From Candidimonas nitroreducens (GTDB lineage Bacteria > Pseudomonadota > Gammaproteobacteria > Burkholderiales > Burkholderiaceae_B): 64,000 bases of DNA. Position numbers and translations under genes: made by a program. This document shows positions 1-7,788 of the stretch, in pieces; within the stretch, counting starts at the first letter, position 1; every line of letters begins with the position of its first letter. The notes under the pieces were generated by a model. The model searched no databases. It was not told where the DNA came from and was given only the letters and a program-made list of their open reading frames with translations. The stretch is from contig NZ_NJIH01000014.1 of the NCBI RefSeq assembly GCF_002209565.1, positions 79,243 to 143,242 of the forward strand. The letters are read 5' to 3'.

Positions 1-323
1 AGGCCGATCAGGCGCGCGGTGTAGGCCAGGTTCTCGAACCCGGTCAGGTGGTCGTAGAAGCCCACCGAATCGGGCAGGTAGCCCAGGCGGCGCTTGATGG
101 TAAGCGGCTCGCGCCAGGGGTCGTGGCCCAGCACGCGCACCTTGCCGCCGCTGGCCTCGGTCAGGCCCAGCAGCATCAGGATGGTCGTGGTCTTGCCCGC
201 GCCGTTGGGGCCCAGCAGCCCGAAGATCTCGCCCTGGCCGACGTCGAACGACACGCCGTCCACGGCCGTCGTGGCCCCATAGCGCTTGACGAGGGAGGCC
301 GCCTCGATGACCGGCGCGTTCAT
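1..323 (-). CDS. ABC transporter ATP-binding protein, N-terminal part (cut by window start)
   Basis: The reading frame starts at the ATG whose complement ends at 323 and runs off the window edge. It begins [16 protein letters not shown] and carries a perfect Walker [10 protein letters not shown], at about residues 40-48, followed by the spacing expected before a Q-loop. The form ([12 protein letters not shown], then L-G-Y-L-P) is that of the CcmA/NosF/DrrA-type ATPases that power multidrug, lipid or copper-maturation exporters. Its start overlaps the stop of the upstream NEW3 protein (TGATG), so the two are translationally coupled. The permease is presumably beyond the edge. The family call is firm; the substrate is unknown. 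Confidence 0.9.
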   Translation of the reverse strand, partial: MNAPVIEAASLVKRYGATTAVDGVSFDVGQGEIFGLLGPNGAGKTTTILMLLGLTEASGGKVRVLGHDPWREPLTIKRRLGYLPDSVGFYDHLTGFENLAYTARLIG

Positions 324-1492
324 CAACGCCGCCCGTATCTTGCCACCGCGCCCACCAGGATCAGGATGGCGATGGCGATCAGCACGGCGCCGATGATGCC
401 CCACAGGCTCGACGTGGTGACCGAGACGCGCAGGTCGCCATTGGCCGACTGGCCTTGCGAGGCGCTTTGCAGATTCACCATGTAGTCGCCCGCCAGCGAT
501 TTGTCCGAAGGCGTGATGTGCGCCTGCACTTCGGTGTGCTGGCCCGGCGGTATCTGCTCTACCGACTTGGGCTGGAAGTCGACGCGCCAGCCCGAGGGCG
601 CAGTGGCGCTAAGCTTGATGTTCTGCGCGGGCGCGCTGCCGTCGTTGGTCAGCACCACCGGGAAGGTCGAAGCCTTGCCGGCCTCGGCGCTGGTGCTCAT
701 CAGGCCGTTGCGACCGGCCAGGGTCAGGTGCGGCTGGCCCACGATGTCGAGCTTCAGCTTGGTGGTGGCCGTGGTGTCGCCGGCAGCGACGGTGACCGTG
801 ATGGGATAGTTGCCCGGCTTCACGAGGTTGGGCGGGCGCACGCTGAGCTTGATGTCTTTCGAGGCGCCGGCCTTGATGGGCACCGAACTTAGCTGCTGGC
901 TGCCGTAGCTTTCGGTGAACGTGGCGTCGAAATACTGGGGCGCCTGTGCGTTCATGCTTACCAGCAAGTCTTTGCCGCTATCGTTCTTGATGGTGAACTG
1001 ATAGTCGAACGATGAGCTGGGGCCGCCCTTCAGTTCGGGCAGCTTGGCCTCGAGGCTGAGCTTGGAAGGCAGCTGGTCGGCCAGCGCCACGTCGATCGGC
1101 AGGCTCAGCTTCTGCCCGCCGCCGTCGGCCTGTACCGTCAGGGTGCGCGTTTGCTTGGCGGCGTCGGCCGGCACCTTGACCTGCAGTTGCAGCGACACAT
1201 TGGAATCGGTGCCGGGCATGGCCGCGCCCACCGGCTGGCCGCCGCCCAGCAGCGTGGCCTTCCAGCCCTTGGGCACGCCGTCCACGTGCAGCGCCATACG
1301 CTCGGGCGCCATGCCGCGATTGTCCAGCTCCAGGGAAACCGTCGAGGTACTGCCGGGGCGCAGCGTGACGGAAGGGTAGTCGGTCAGCAGGTAGAAGCCC
1401 TGAACCTTCGAGCCGCTGCCTTCGGCCAGGGCGGCCGAGGCCAGGAACAGGCTCAGCAGAGCCGTCACGAATAGGGAAAGTAGGCTGCGCAT
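323..1492 (-). CDS. NEW3-domain exported membrane protein, 389 aa
   Basis: An N-terminal signal peptide ([23 protein letters not shown]) is followed by an extracytoplasmic beta-sandwich region with repeated Ig-like NEW3/alpha-galactosidase-associated modules. Features such as [16 protein letters not shown] and the later [20 protein letters not shown] mark them, at about residues 35-120 and 265-340. One C-terminal membrane helix (about residues 361-385) and a basic tail RYGRR close the protein. It probably presents its domains in the periplasm beside the ABC exporter encoded just downstream, with which its stop overlaps. Proteins of this architecture commonly sit next to CcmA-like ATPases and ABC-2 permeases; the exact role is unknown. 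Confidence 0.75.
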   Translation of the reverse strand: MRSLLSLFVTALLSLFLASAALAEGSGSKVQGFYLLTDYPSVTLRPGSTSTVSLELDNRGMAPERMALHVDGVPKGWKATLLGGGQPVGAAMPGTDSNVSLQLQVKVPADAAKQTRTLTVQADGGGQKLSLPIDVALADQLPSKLSLEAKLPELKGGPSSSFDYQFTIKNDSGKDLLVSMNAQAPQYFDATFTESYGSQQLSSVPIKAGASKDIKLSVRPPNLVKPGNYPITVTVAAGDTTATTKLKLDIVGQPHLTLAGRNGLMSTSAEAGKASTFPVVLTNDGSAPAQNIKLSATAPSGWRVDFQPKSVEQIPPGQHTEVQAHITPSDKSLAGDYMVNLQSASQGQSANGDLRVSVTTSSLWGIIGAVLIAIAILILVGAVARYGRR

Positions 1493-1876
1493 GGCGACGT
1501 TCTATCTCCAGTTCTCGGCACGGCATCCGTCCGGAGTGGAGGCTGTCGCGCCATTCTTTTTGAAGGACTCTGAGCGCCCGTATCCGAACCCATCGCGACG
1601 AAGGCACAGCACCACCCCACAGCCTTGCGGTAGTACCGCAGGCCGCAGTCGCTGCGCGATCTTTATACGGCGGCAACGGAAAGCGTCATTGGCTCAAGTG
1701 ACAGAAAAAATTGCCACTTTGTTTCAGAATTTATTGTTTCTATATGTAATAATCGGGCCGAAAGAAGGTGCGCGCGGGCGGCGGAACGCATTTCGCCTTG
1801 CGCTATGATGGGCGCTGCAAGCCAAGCGCAACAGCGACGGCAACGACAACATCCGGATCAAAAAGGAGACAAGGCA
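1493..1876. other. Intergenic region between divergent genes
   Basis: This 384-base gap separates the leftward NEW3 gene from the rightward deaminase. I see no convincing gene in it. It becomes AT-rich at about 1700-1755 (TTATTGTTTCTATATGTAAT), the likely promoter area for the deaminase. No clear -35/-10 pair or operator could be assigned. Confidence 0.5.
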
Positions 1877-2314
1877 GTGGACGACTTCATGCGAGCCGCC
1901 ATCGAGGAAGCGAAGCAGGGTTTGGCCGAGGGAGGCATTCCCATCGGCTCGGTCATCGTGCATCGCGGACGCATCATAGGCCGCGGCCACAACCGCCGGG
2001 TGCAGCAGGGCAGCGCCATACTGCACGGCGAGATGGACGCATTCGAGAATGCCGGGCGCCAGCCGGCCAGCGTCTACGCCGAATCGGTGCTGTACACCAC
2101 GCTGTCACCTTGCGCCATGTGCAGCGGCGCCATCCTGCTCTACAAGATTCCGCGCATCATCGTCGGCGAAAATTGCACCTTCATGGGCGAAGAAGAGCTG
2201 CTGCGCACCCGCGGCGTGCAGGTCGACGTCCTGCAAGACGAAGACTGCATCGCCATGATGCGCGAATTCATTGCCGCGCGCCCCACGCTGTGGAATGAAG
2301 ATATCGGCACTTGA
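1877..2314 (+). CDS. Cytosine deaminase of the zinc, fungal FCY1-like type, 145 aa
   Basis: This small zinc hydrolase of the cytidine-deaminase fold is expected to convert cytosine to uracil (pyrimidine salvage). The GTG start at 1877 is preferred because AGGAG lies 8 bases upstream; an ATG at 1805 would add 24 unconserved residues. Zinc and catalytic residues are visible: H50-G-E52 and P78-C79-A-M-C82, the same H-to-C spacing (29) as in yeast cytosine deaminase. From memory, several further stretches match the yeast enzyme: EGGIPIG, QKGSA/QQGSA, LYTTLSPC, the VGEN segment, and the end RP..W.EDIG. Bacterial CodA is an unrelated amidohydrolase. tRNA-adenosine deaminase TadA is an alternative, but those shared segments favour cytosine deaminase. 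Confidence 0.8.
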   Translation: MDDFMRAAIEEAKQGLAEGGIPIGSVIVHRGRIIGRGHNRRVQQGSAILHGEMDAFENAGRQPASVYAESVLYTTLSPCAMCSGAILLYKIPRIIVGENCTFMGEEELLRTRGVQVDVLQDEDCIAMMREFIAARPTLWNEDIGT

Positions 2315-2350
2315 CGCCGGACACCAGCCGGCCTCATCGGCCGCCGGGCG

Positions 2351-2392
2351 GTGAGCCGTGAGCCGTGAGCCGTGAGCCGTGAGCCGTGAGCC
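2351..2392. repeat. Six perfect tandem copies of GTGAGCC
   Basis: Six uninterrupted 7-bp units (42 bp) lie 37 bases after the deaminase stop, in non-coding DNA. The unit length is not a multiple of three and the array is not in a gene, so copy-number change would not alter a protein. Its purity suggests slipped-strand expansion. Confidence 0.95.
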
Positions 2393-2464
2393 GCGGGGCG
2401 GCTTGCGGCATTCCCGCGCGGTGGTCACCGGTTTCGTAGCCGCCTGTTGCGGGTCGGCTCGGCG

Positions 2465-2560
2465 CCTGTTCTTAATATCAAAATAATCTATATATAAATT
2501 ATTAAATGATATGAAATAATATGGCCGGGTCTGAGACAATATAGATCTCCATCCGTTTTT
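2465..2560 (+). promoter_or_regulatory. AT-rich promoter region of the sulfurtransferase operon
   Basis: An abrupt AT-rich stretch (TATATATAAATTATTAAATG, then ATGAAATAATATGG) in otherwise GC-rich DNA sits directly before the rhodanese gene. Sulfurtransferase/YeeE operons are often controlled by ArsR-type sulfide sensors (BigR/YgaV) that bind AT-rich imperfect dyads. No exact operator could be assigned and no such regulator is next to it here. Confidence 0.35.
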
Positions 2561-2573
2561 CCTCCTGCACATC

Positions 2574-3509
2574 ATGAAATCCCTGATTTCCTCATTGCTC
2601 GCTGCTGTTGCGGTGGGCTTGTCTGCGTCCGCGTGGGCCGCGCAGCCATTGCTTACCCCCACCGAGCTGAATGGCATACGCCAGAATCCGGACGTGCGCG
2701 TCATCGATATCCGTCTGCCCAAGGAATACGCCGCGGGCCATATCCCGGGCGCGGTATCGGCGCCTTACGGGCAGTGGCGCGGGCCGGCCGACGACCCCGG
2801 CAAGCTGCCTCCCGAAGACAAGCTGGTGGCGCTGGTACGCAGCCTTGGGCTGGACGCCAATACACATGCCGTGGTGGTGTCTTCCGGCGCCGATTCCACC
2901 GACTTCGGCGGCTCGGCCCGCGTCTACTGGACGCTCAAATACCTGGGCCTGACCAATCTTTCCATCCTCAACGGCGGCCTCAAGGCTTGGGCCGGCGCGG
3001 GGCTGGCGCAAGACCGCCAAGTGCCCAGCGTCGCGCCCACGCAGTATGCGGTACACCTTGACGAAAGCCTGATTGCCACCACCAAACAAGTGGCCGCACA
3101 GGTCAACAACCCGCAGACCCGCCTCATCGACGCGCGGCCGCGCAAGTTCTACCTGGGCGATGTCAAGGCCCCGACCGCGCTGGTTCCCGGCACCATCAAG
3201 GGCGCCGTCAGCCTGGAAAACGGCAAGTGGTTCAAGCCCGGCACGTCGATCTTCGTCGACCCTGAAAAGGCCCGCCAGATCGCCGCAGCCGAACTGGCCC
3301 ACCCGGCACAGGAAACCATTTCCTTCTGCAATACCGGCCACTGGGCCGCCACCGACTGGTTCGCGCTGTCGGAAGTCGTGGGCGTGAAGAACGTGCGGCT
3401 CTATCCGGCTTCGCTGGCCGAATGGACGCATGATTCCAGCCTGCCGATGCAGAACGTACCCAGCCGCGGCAAGCAGATCCTCATGAAACTCAAGGGCCTG
3501 GTAAGTTGA
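2574..3509 (+). CDS. Exported tandem-rhodanese sulfurtransferase, 311 aa
   Basis: The protein has a cleavable signal peptide ending SASAWA-AQ and two rhodanese domains (about residues 27-150 and 165-290). The first shows the VIDIRLPKEYAAGHIPGA signature; the second shows LIDARPRKFYLG. The active-site loop of the second is CNTGHWAATDWF, with the persulfide-forming cysteine. It should transfer sulfane sulfur from thiosulfate or a mercapto donor in the periplasm. Its stop overlaps the TTG start of the YeeE permease, so a joint role in delivering periplasmic sulfur to the transporter is likely. Thiosulfate versus 3-mercaptopyruvate as donor cannot be told from sequence. Confidence 0.85.
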   Translation: MKSLISSLLAAVAVGLSASAWAAQPLLTPTELNGIRQNPDVRVIDIRLPKEYAAGHIPGAVSAPYGQWRGPADDPGKLPPEDKLVALVRSLGLDANTHAVVVSSGADSTDFGGSARVYWTLKYLGLTNLSILNGGLKAWAGAGLAQDRQVPSVAPTQYAVHLDESLIATTKQVAAQVNNPQTRLIDARPRKFYLGDVKAPTALVPGTIKGAVSLENGKWFKPGTSIFVDPEKARQIAAAELAHPAQETISFCNTGHWAATDWFALSEVVGVKNVRLYPASLAEWTHDSSLPMQNVPSRGKQILMKLKGLVS

Positions 3510-4666
3510 GCAGCGCAGCAGCAGTGGCGGCCGCGGCTCCCGCCCAAGCGGCCGCTGAAGCAAGGGCCGACAAGGGCGGCGGCGGGCTGCGGCGCGTTCT
3601 TCTGGCGGTCGCCATCCTGGCCTTCGTGGCCATGCTGGCCTGGTTCGTAGCCTTGCGTCAGGCGCTGCTGTTCCTGGTGGGCCTGGGCATGGGCGCGGTG
3701 CTGGCCGGGGCGCGCTTCGGCTTTACCACCGGCTGGCGCAATTTCATCGAACGGCGCGATCCCAGCGGCATACTGGCGCAGCTATTGCTGCTGGCGCTGG
3801 CCGCCGTGGTGTGCATGCCCATGCTGGCGGCCTATCCCGGCGACCTCATGGCCGCGCTCGGCCCCCCCAGCTTCAGCCTGCTGATAGGCGCCTTCGTCTT
3901 CGGCGCGGCCATGCAGGTGGCCGACGGCTGCGGCTCCGGCACGCTGTACAAGGCGGGCCTGGGCATACCCCTGAACACCGTGATCCTGCCGGTATTCGCC
4001 ATCGGCAGTTTTCTTGGCTCGGCCACGCTGGATCGCTGGCTGTCGCTGGGGGCGCTGTCGCCTTACGGGCTGGTCGCGCACCTGGGCGCAGGCGAGGCGC
4101 TGGGCCTGACCCTGCTGGGCCTGGCCCTACTGGCGGCGCTGGTGCTGTGGCGTTCCGACCGCGCGGCGCCGCGCATGAGCCGCAAGCTGCTGATCGGCGC
4201 GATACTGCTGGCGGTACTGGCGTCGCTGAACCTGGCCATTGCCGGCCAGCCCTGGGGCATCGTCTACGGCTTCGGGCTGTGGGCCGCCAAGCTCGCCACC
4301 GCCGCGGGCCTGTTCGATCCGACCGTCAATCATTTCTGGAGCGAGGCGGTGAACATGAAGACGCTGCACCAGTCGGTCTTCCTCGACGTCACCTCCATCA
4401 CCGACATCGGCATCCTGGCTGGTGCTTTGTGGATCGCGCTGGGCAAGCCGCGCTCGCAGTCCAAGCCCCTGACCGGCAAGCAATGGCTGGTGGGTGTGGT
4501 TGCCGGCCTGCTGCTGGGCTACAGTTCGCGCCTGGCCTTCGGCTGCAATATCGGCGCCATGGTCAGCGGTATATCCACCGGCAGCGTGCACGGCTGGATC
4601 TGGGTCGCCATGGCCTTCCTCGGTTCGCTCGTCGGTGTGCGCATCCGGCGTCACTATGCATTCTGA
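3506..4666 (+). CDS. YeeE/YedE-family thiosulfate/sulfur-compound permease, 386 aa
   Basis: This polytopic inner-membrane protein has roughly ten hydrophobic segments and the two duplicated cysteine motifs of the family: DGCGSGTLYKAGLG near residue 145 and FGCNIGAMVSG near residue 350. In the structurally known thiosulfate carrier TsuA, such cysteines relay thiosulfate. The only start consistent with the upstream gene is TTG at 3506, whose last two bases are in the rhodanese stop, so expression depends on translational coupling. The first about 25 residues are an Ala-rich cytoplasmic lead. Likely role: uptake of thiosulfate or a related sulfur species together with the exported sulfurtransferase. 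Confidence 0.85.
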   Translation: MSSAAAVAAAAPAQAAAEARADKGGGGLRRVLLAVAILAFVAMLAWFVALRQALLFLVGLGMGAVLAGARFGFTTGWRNFIERRDPSGILAQLLLLALAAVVCMPMLAAYPGDLMAALGPPSFSLLIGAFVFGAAMQVADGCGSGTLYKAGLGIPLNTVILPVFAIGSFLGSATLDRWLSLGALSPYGLVAHLGAGEALGLTLLGLALLAALVLWRSDRAAPRMSRKLLIGAILLAVLASLNLAIAGQPWGIVYGFGLWAAKLATAAGLFDPTVNHFWSEAVNMKTLHQSVFLDVTSITDIGILAGALWIALGKPRSQSKPLTGKQWLVGVVAGLLLGYSSRLAFGCNIGAMVSGISTGSVHGWIWVAMAFLGSLVGVRIRRHYAF

Positions 4667-4680
4667 CCAGGGGCGACATA

Positions 4681-4845
4681 GTGAATAAGCCTTTGCTCAC
4701 CACCATCTTCTGGGTCGCTCTCCTGGCCTTCTTCGCCTGGGACTGGGCGCACAGCGCGCCGGTCGACGTGCGCCATGAACCGCCGCTGATCGCGCTGGGA
4801 TCCGGCCAGGCGCCCAGCGGCGGCCACTGCGCCGCGACATATTGA
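4681..4845 (+). CDS. Single-pass small membrane protein, 54 aa, last gene of the sulfur operon
   Basis: A GTG at 4681, 14 bases after the permease stop, opens a 54-residue frame. It begins MNKPLLTTIFWVALLAFFAW (one membrane helix or uncleaved signal) and ends in a short periplasmic tail, APVDVRHEPPLIALGSGQ and then a lone Cys in GGHCAATY. The cysteine near the end suggests involvement in thiol or persulfide handling with its neighbours, but that is inference. I do not recognise a named family. Confidence 0.6.
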   Translation: MNKPLLTTIFWVALLAFFAWDWAHSAPVDVRHEPPLIALGSGQAPSGGHCAATY

Positions 4846-4854
4846 TTCCTGTGG

Positions 4855-4872
4855 GCCCGCGGGTTCGCGGGC
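4855..4872 (+). terminator. Probable terminator of the sulfur operon
   Basis: GCCCGCG-GGTT-CGCGGGC is a perfect 7-bp GC-rich stem with a 4-base loop, 10 bases after the last gene. It is followed by a pyrimidine run (TCTATCTTTCCCCTTT) rather than a clean T tract. Confidence 0.55.
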
Positions 4873-4888
4873 TCTATCTTTCCCCTTT

Positions 4889-4982
4889 AGAGCATTTCCA
4901 GTTCAGGTGTTTACATGCTTCGAAGCATTGCGTTAGGCAAGCGCCACGAAAACCCGGTAAACACTTGAGCCAAACTTGCTCT
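4889..4982. repeat. Imperfect inverted-repeat element, about 94 bp
   Basis: Left arm AGAGCATTTCCAGTTCAGG and on to GTGTTTAC (4889-4914) matches the reverse complement of the right arm (4957-4982) at 19 of 26 positions. The inner GTGTTTAC/GTAAACAC and the outer AGAGCA/TGCTCT are perfect. Inside the left half lies a perfect 14-bp palindrome, ATGCTTCGAAGCAT (4915-4928). The element lies between convergent genes and could be a BIME/MITE-like intergenic repeat or an IS remnant. Confidence 0.55.
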
Positions 4983-4993
4983 CTAGCCGTGCA

Positions 4994-5010
4994 GGCTCTT
5001 TATAAGAGCC
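4994..5010. repeat. Perfect 7-bp inverted repeat GGCTCTT-TAT-AAGAGCC
   Basis: This stem-loop lies 50 bases downstream of the leftward MFS gene stop and could act as its transcription terminator. It has no T tract on either strand, so the role is unproven. Confidence 0.4.
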
Positions 5011-5060
5011 GCGATGGCAGCCGTACGGCCGCGGCAGGCTGCGGCGCCGCCGGATCCGGT

Positions 5061-6242
5061 CTACGCCTGCCGGCCCGGCTCCTGCCGGTCGACCGAGGTG
5101 GCCGTGATCAAGGCCGCAAGCGCGGCCGCGGCGCCTATCAGGAACACCACGGCGTAGCCCCAGCGGTCGGCGAACCAGCCGGCCAGCGGGCCGGTGCCGG
5201 CATAGGCCAGATCCTGGAATGCGGCGAAGCCGCCCATGGCCGTAGCCCGCAGGTGCGGCGGCACGCGCCGCACCACCTCCGCGCCCATCGACGGGTACAC
5301 CAGCGAGCAGCCGCAGCCGGTCAATACCGCGCCGGCCAAGGCCCAGGCCGGCGCGGGCGCCAGCCACAGCAGCGCCTGCCCGGCGGCTTCCACCAGCAGG
5401 GAAACCAGCGCGACCGGCCGCCCGCCTAGTCGATCCGGCAAGTGACCGAAGAACAGCCGCACCACCACAAAGCCCACCGAAAACCCGCTCAGGCCTATCC
5501 AGGCGCTGGGCCAGCCGCGGTCGATGTAGTACAGCGATAGAAACGCGCCTATGGCCGCGAAGCCTACGCCCTGCAGACCCACCACCGTGCCCGGCGCACC
5601 GATGCGGCCCAGCAGGCTCCAGAACGAGACGCGCTCGCCGGGCTGGCCGGCAATCGCCGGCAGGCAGCGGATCATGGCCAAGCCGACCAGCGGCAATAAG
5701 GCGCTGGCCAGCATCACGCCGCCGAATCCCCAGTGGTGGTACAGGGCCAGGCCCATGGGAGCGCCCACGGCGAACGAGCCGTACATGCCCATGCCCATCA
5801 GCGCCATGAAGCGTCCGGCCTGCTGCGGCCCCGAAAGCGCCACGCCCCAGCCCAGCATGCCGACCACCGCCAGGCTCTCGCCCAGCCCCAGCGCCAGGCG
5901 TCCCAGCAGCAGCACGGCGTAGGCGGCATGCGCCGGCAGCGCGCGCCAGACCGCCAGCATGCAAAGCAGGCTGGCCAGCGTGTAGACCAGCAAGCCTATC
6001 GTCATCACCGTTTTGCCACCGCGCTGATCGGACAGGCGGCCCGAGCGCGTACGGGTAGCGATAGTAGAGACAAAGGCGATACCAACCGCCAGCCCGCCAG
6101 CCAGATTGTTGAATTTCAAGCCATCGGTCACGTAAATGGACACTACCGGCAGTGACATGGCCACGCTCAGGTAGGAAAGAAACAGCGCAAGCGTCAGCCA
6201 CCACAAATGCAGGCGGTGAGCGGAGTATGTGGAAGTAGTCAT
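5061..6242 (-). CDS. MFS transporter, 393 aa (YhhS/arabinose-efflux-like)
   Basis: A twelve-helix major facilitator. After the second helix it has the loop GRLSDQRGGKTVM, a variant of MFS motif A, and in the second half an equivalent loop FGHLPDRLGGRPVAL. The general form and length match the YhhS/YfcJ-type putative efflux proteins of proteobacteria. Nothing adjacent suggests a substrate: the gene is alone, facing the sulfur operon convergently, with a 273-base gap before the HIT gene in which I see no feature. The family call is secure; substrate and direction of transport are unknown. Confidence 0.8.
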   Translation of the reverse strand: MTTSTYSAHRLHLWWLTLALFLSYLSVAMSLPVVSIYVTDGLKFNNLAGGLAVGIAFVSTIATRTRSGRLSDQRGGKTVMTIGLLVYTLASLLCMLAVWRALPAHAAYAVLLLGRLALGLGESLAVVGMLGWGVALSGPQQAGRFMALMGMGMYGSFAVGAPMGLALYHHWGFGGVMLASALLPLVGLAMIRCLPAIAGQPGERVSFWSLLGRIGAPGTVVGLQGVGFAAIGAFLSLYYIDRGWPSAWIGLSGFSVGFVVVRLFFGHLPDRLGGRPVALVSLLVEAAGQALLWLAPAPAWALAGAVLTGCGCSLVYPSMGAEVVRRVPPHLRATAMGGFAAFQDLAYAGTGPLAGWFADRWGYAVVFLIGAAAALAALITATSVDRQEPGRQA

Positions 6243-6515
6243 GAAACGAGCAGTCCTCGGGTGCGAAAAGCAGTAGAGGCCGCTAAAGGGGAAGGGCGGA
6301 CACGTCAGCGCGCCCGCCGATACCGATTATCGGCGCGGAGCGCGTTGGTTGACGTGGAACGCTTACGGTCGGGACGGGCGCCGCGCCGGCACAGCGGCGG
6401 CGGGCTCGTCAAACGCCGTCATTTTTGCAAAAGGCCGCGAGCCAGTCAAACCCGGAGGCGGGTGCGGAGCACGCACGCGGGCTTGAGCACCCTTGCCGGC
6501 TATTGAGCTATTGCG

Positions 6516-6938
6516 CTATTGCGGCCAGGCCGCAATGATCTTGTCGGCCATCGCGCGCAGCTTGGCCGCATCTTCCATCTGCGCGGCGTGCGGGCGCAGC
6601 GGCTCGCCATTCTGGCGCGGCACCACGTGCACGTGCACGTGCGGTACGGTCTGGCCGGCGGCGCGGCCATTGAACTGCGCAACCAGTATGCCCTCGGAGC
6701 CCAGCGCCGTCTTGACCGCGATGGCCGCCTTGCGCGCGCTGCGCATGCAGGCCATGGCGGCCTGTTCCGACAGTTCGAAGATTTCGGCGGCGGGCTCTTT
6801 GGTAAGTACCAGCACGTGGCCGTCGGCTTGCGGCATCACGTCCATGATGACCAGCGTGTGCTCGTCTTCGTACACCTTGGTGCAGGGCGCTTCGCCGCGC
6901 AGGATCTTGGCAAAAATATTCTGAGGGTCGTAGCTCAT
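6516..6938 (-). CDS. HIT-family nucleotide hydrolase/transferase, 140 aa
   Basis: The histidine triad H100-V-H102-V-H104-V-V is intact in the context QTVPHVHVHVVPR, with the upstream signature MDVMPQADGHVLVL typical of HIT/Hint proteins. Such proteins hydrolyse nucleoside phosphoramidates or dinucleotides in the cytosol. Length and motif spacing are normal for bacterial HinT-like proteins. It is a single gene; the 290 bases between its start and the palindrome upstream of ssrA hold no gene I can support. Confidence 0.9.
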   Translation of the reverse strand: MSYDPQNIFAKILRGEAPCTKVYEDEHTLVIMDVMPQADGHVLVLTKEPAAEIFELSEQAAMACMRSARKAAIAVKTALGSEGILVAQFNGRAAGQTVPHVHVHVVPRQNGEPLRPHAAQMEDAAKLRAMADKIIAAWPQ

Positions 6939-7229
6939 GGCGGTTCGTTTATAGGGCGTAAGAAAGGGACGTAAGAAAGAGATCTGTAAAGCGAGGAAAG
7001 AGAATCGGCGGGCGTTGAGCGGGCAGGGTGGAGCGCATGTAGTTCGACTGGCCCTGTGCGCGACAGCCCCGCCCGCCGATGATGTTCCGGCACAGCGCCG
7101 GCGATGCTATGGCATAGTATAGCGGCCGTGCCGATGGCGGCGCGGCCCTCGGCGCCTGGCGCCCCGGCATGTCCCGCCGGCGCCGGCTTGCCGCCGTCGT
7201 GGCCGCCTGTCTGCAGTCGTCATGGCCGT

Positions 7230-7265
7230 CGTCTTGCATGTGGCGGGCCCGCCACATGCAAGACG
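7230..7265. repeat. 36-bp perfect palindrome upstream of ssrA
   Basis: The left half CGTCTTGCATGTGGCGGG is followed immediately, with no spacer, by its exact reverse complement, ending at 7265. It ends 31 bases before the ssrA -10 box and 50 bases before the tmRNA 5' end. No T tract follows on either strand, so it is not a classical terminator. It may be a protein-binding operator or a cruciform. Confidence 0.95.
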
Positions 7266-7296
7266 GTTCACATGGGTAGCCGGCCCCTATAAATGC

Positions 7297-7302
7297 TATA
7301 CT
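7297..7302 (+). promoter_or_regulatory. Likely -10 box of ssrA
   Basis: TATACT lies 13 bases before the mature 5' end of tmRNA, within CCTATAAATGCTATACTGACC. No good -35 hexamer is seen at 16-18 bases upstream. Transcription would begin at about 7309, and the mature 5' end at 7316 would be made by RNase P. Confidence 0.5.
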
Positions 7303-7315
7303 GACCGGTCACATT

Positions 7316-7678
7316 GGGGTCGATCCGGTTTCGACGTGGGTCGCGAAACAGAGCAGGGCATGTCGAGCACCAGTAAGCTCGTAAATCCACTGGAAACTTA
7401 CAAACGCCAACGACGAGCGTTTCGCTCTGGCCGCTTAAGCGGTGAGCCACTGCACTGATTTGTCTTTGGGTCAGGTGGGGCAACCCACAGCAGTGTCATC
7501 TACAAAGAATCGGGCCTTGCCAGGTCACTGGGTAAGGTCTTAAATCAAAGTGAATCGCCAAGGAAGGGCCTGTCGGTCGGCACGCTCCGAGGTTAAAACT
7601 CAAAATTGATCGAATAAACATGTAGAACTGCCTGCAGAGGGCTTGCGGACGCGGGTTCAATTCCCGCCGACTCCACCA
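7316..7678 (+). ncRNA. ssrA: Transfer-messenger RNA (tmRNA), one-piece, 363 nt
   Basis: The 5' end GGGGTCG pairs with CGACTCC before the 3' ACCA to form the alanine-type acceptor stem (with the usual G-U pair). The T arm reads GCGGGTTCAATTCCCGC. The mRNA-like part starts at the resume codon GCC (7406) and encodes ANDERFALAA then TAA (7436-7438). tmRNA with SmpB rescues stalled ribosomes and adds this tag so that ClpXP/ClpAP degrade the product. The tag agrees with what I recall for Bordetella and close relatives, which supports the Alcaligenaceae placement. CCA is encoded. Confidence 0.98.
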
Positions 7679-7690
7679 ACCCATACTTCA

Positions 7691-7725
7691 AACCCGCACG
7701 AACGCCAAGTTCTGCGGGTTTTTTT
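7691..7725 (+). terminator. Rho-independent terminator of ssrA
   Basis: AACCCGCA (7691-7698) pairs with TGCGGGTT (7713-7720), and the hairpin runs straight into a T tract to 7725. It lies 12 bases after the tmRNA 3' end. Confidence 0.9.
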
Positions 7726-7788
7726 CTGCTGCGGCTGGCATGGGCGCTCGGCGAATGCCTGTCCCCCTTTTATGAGGAAGAGCCCGGA

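Noticed and set aside
2351..2392. CRISPR or iteron array
   Set aside because: Seven-base units without spacers, no cas or replication gene nearby; best seen as a simple tandem repeat.
7316..7684. Use of the ssrA 3' end as an integration (att) site
   Set aside because: No integrase, no direct repeat of the tmRNA 3' end and no phage genes were seen downstream in the window.
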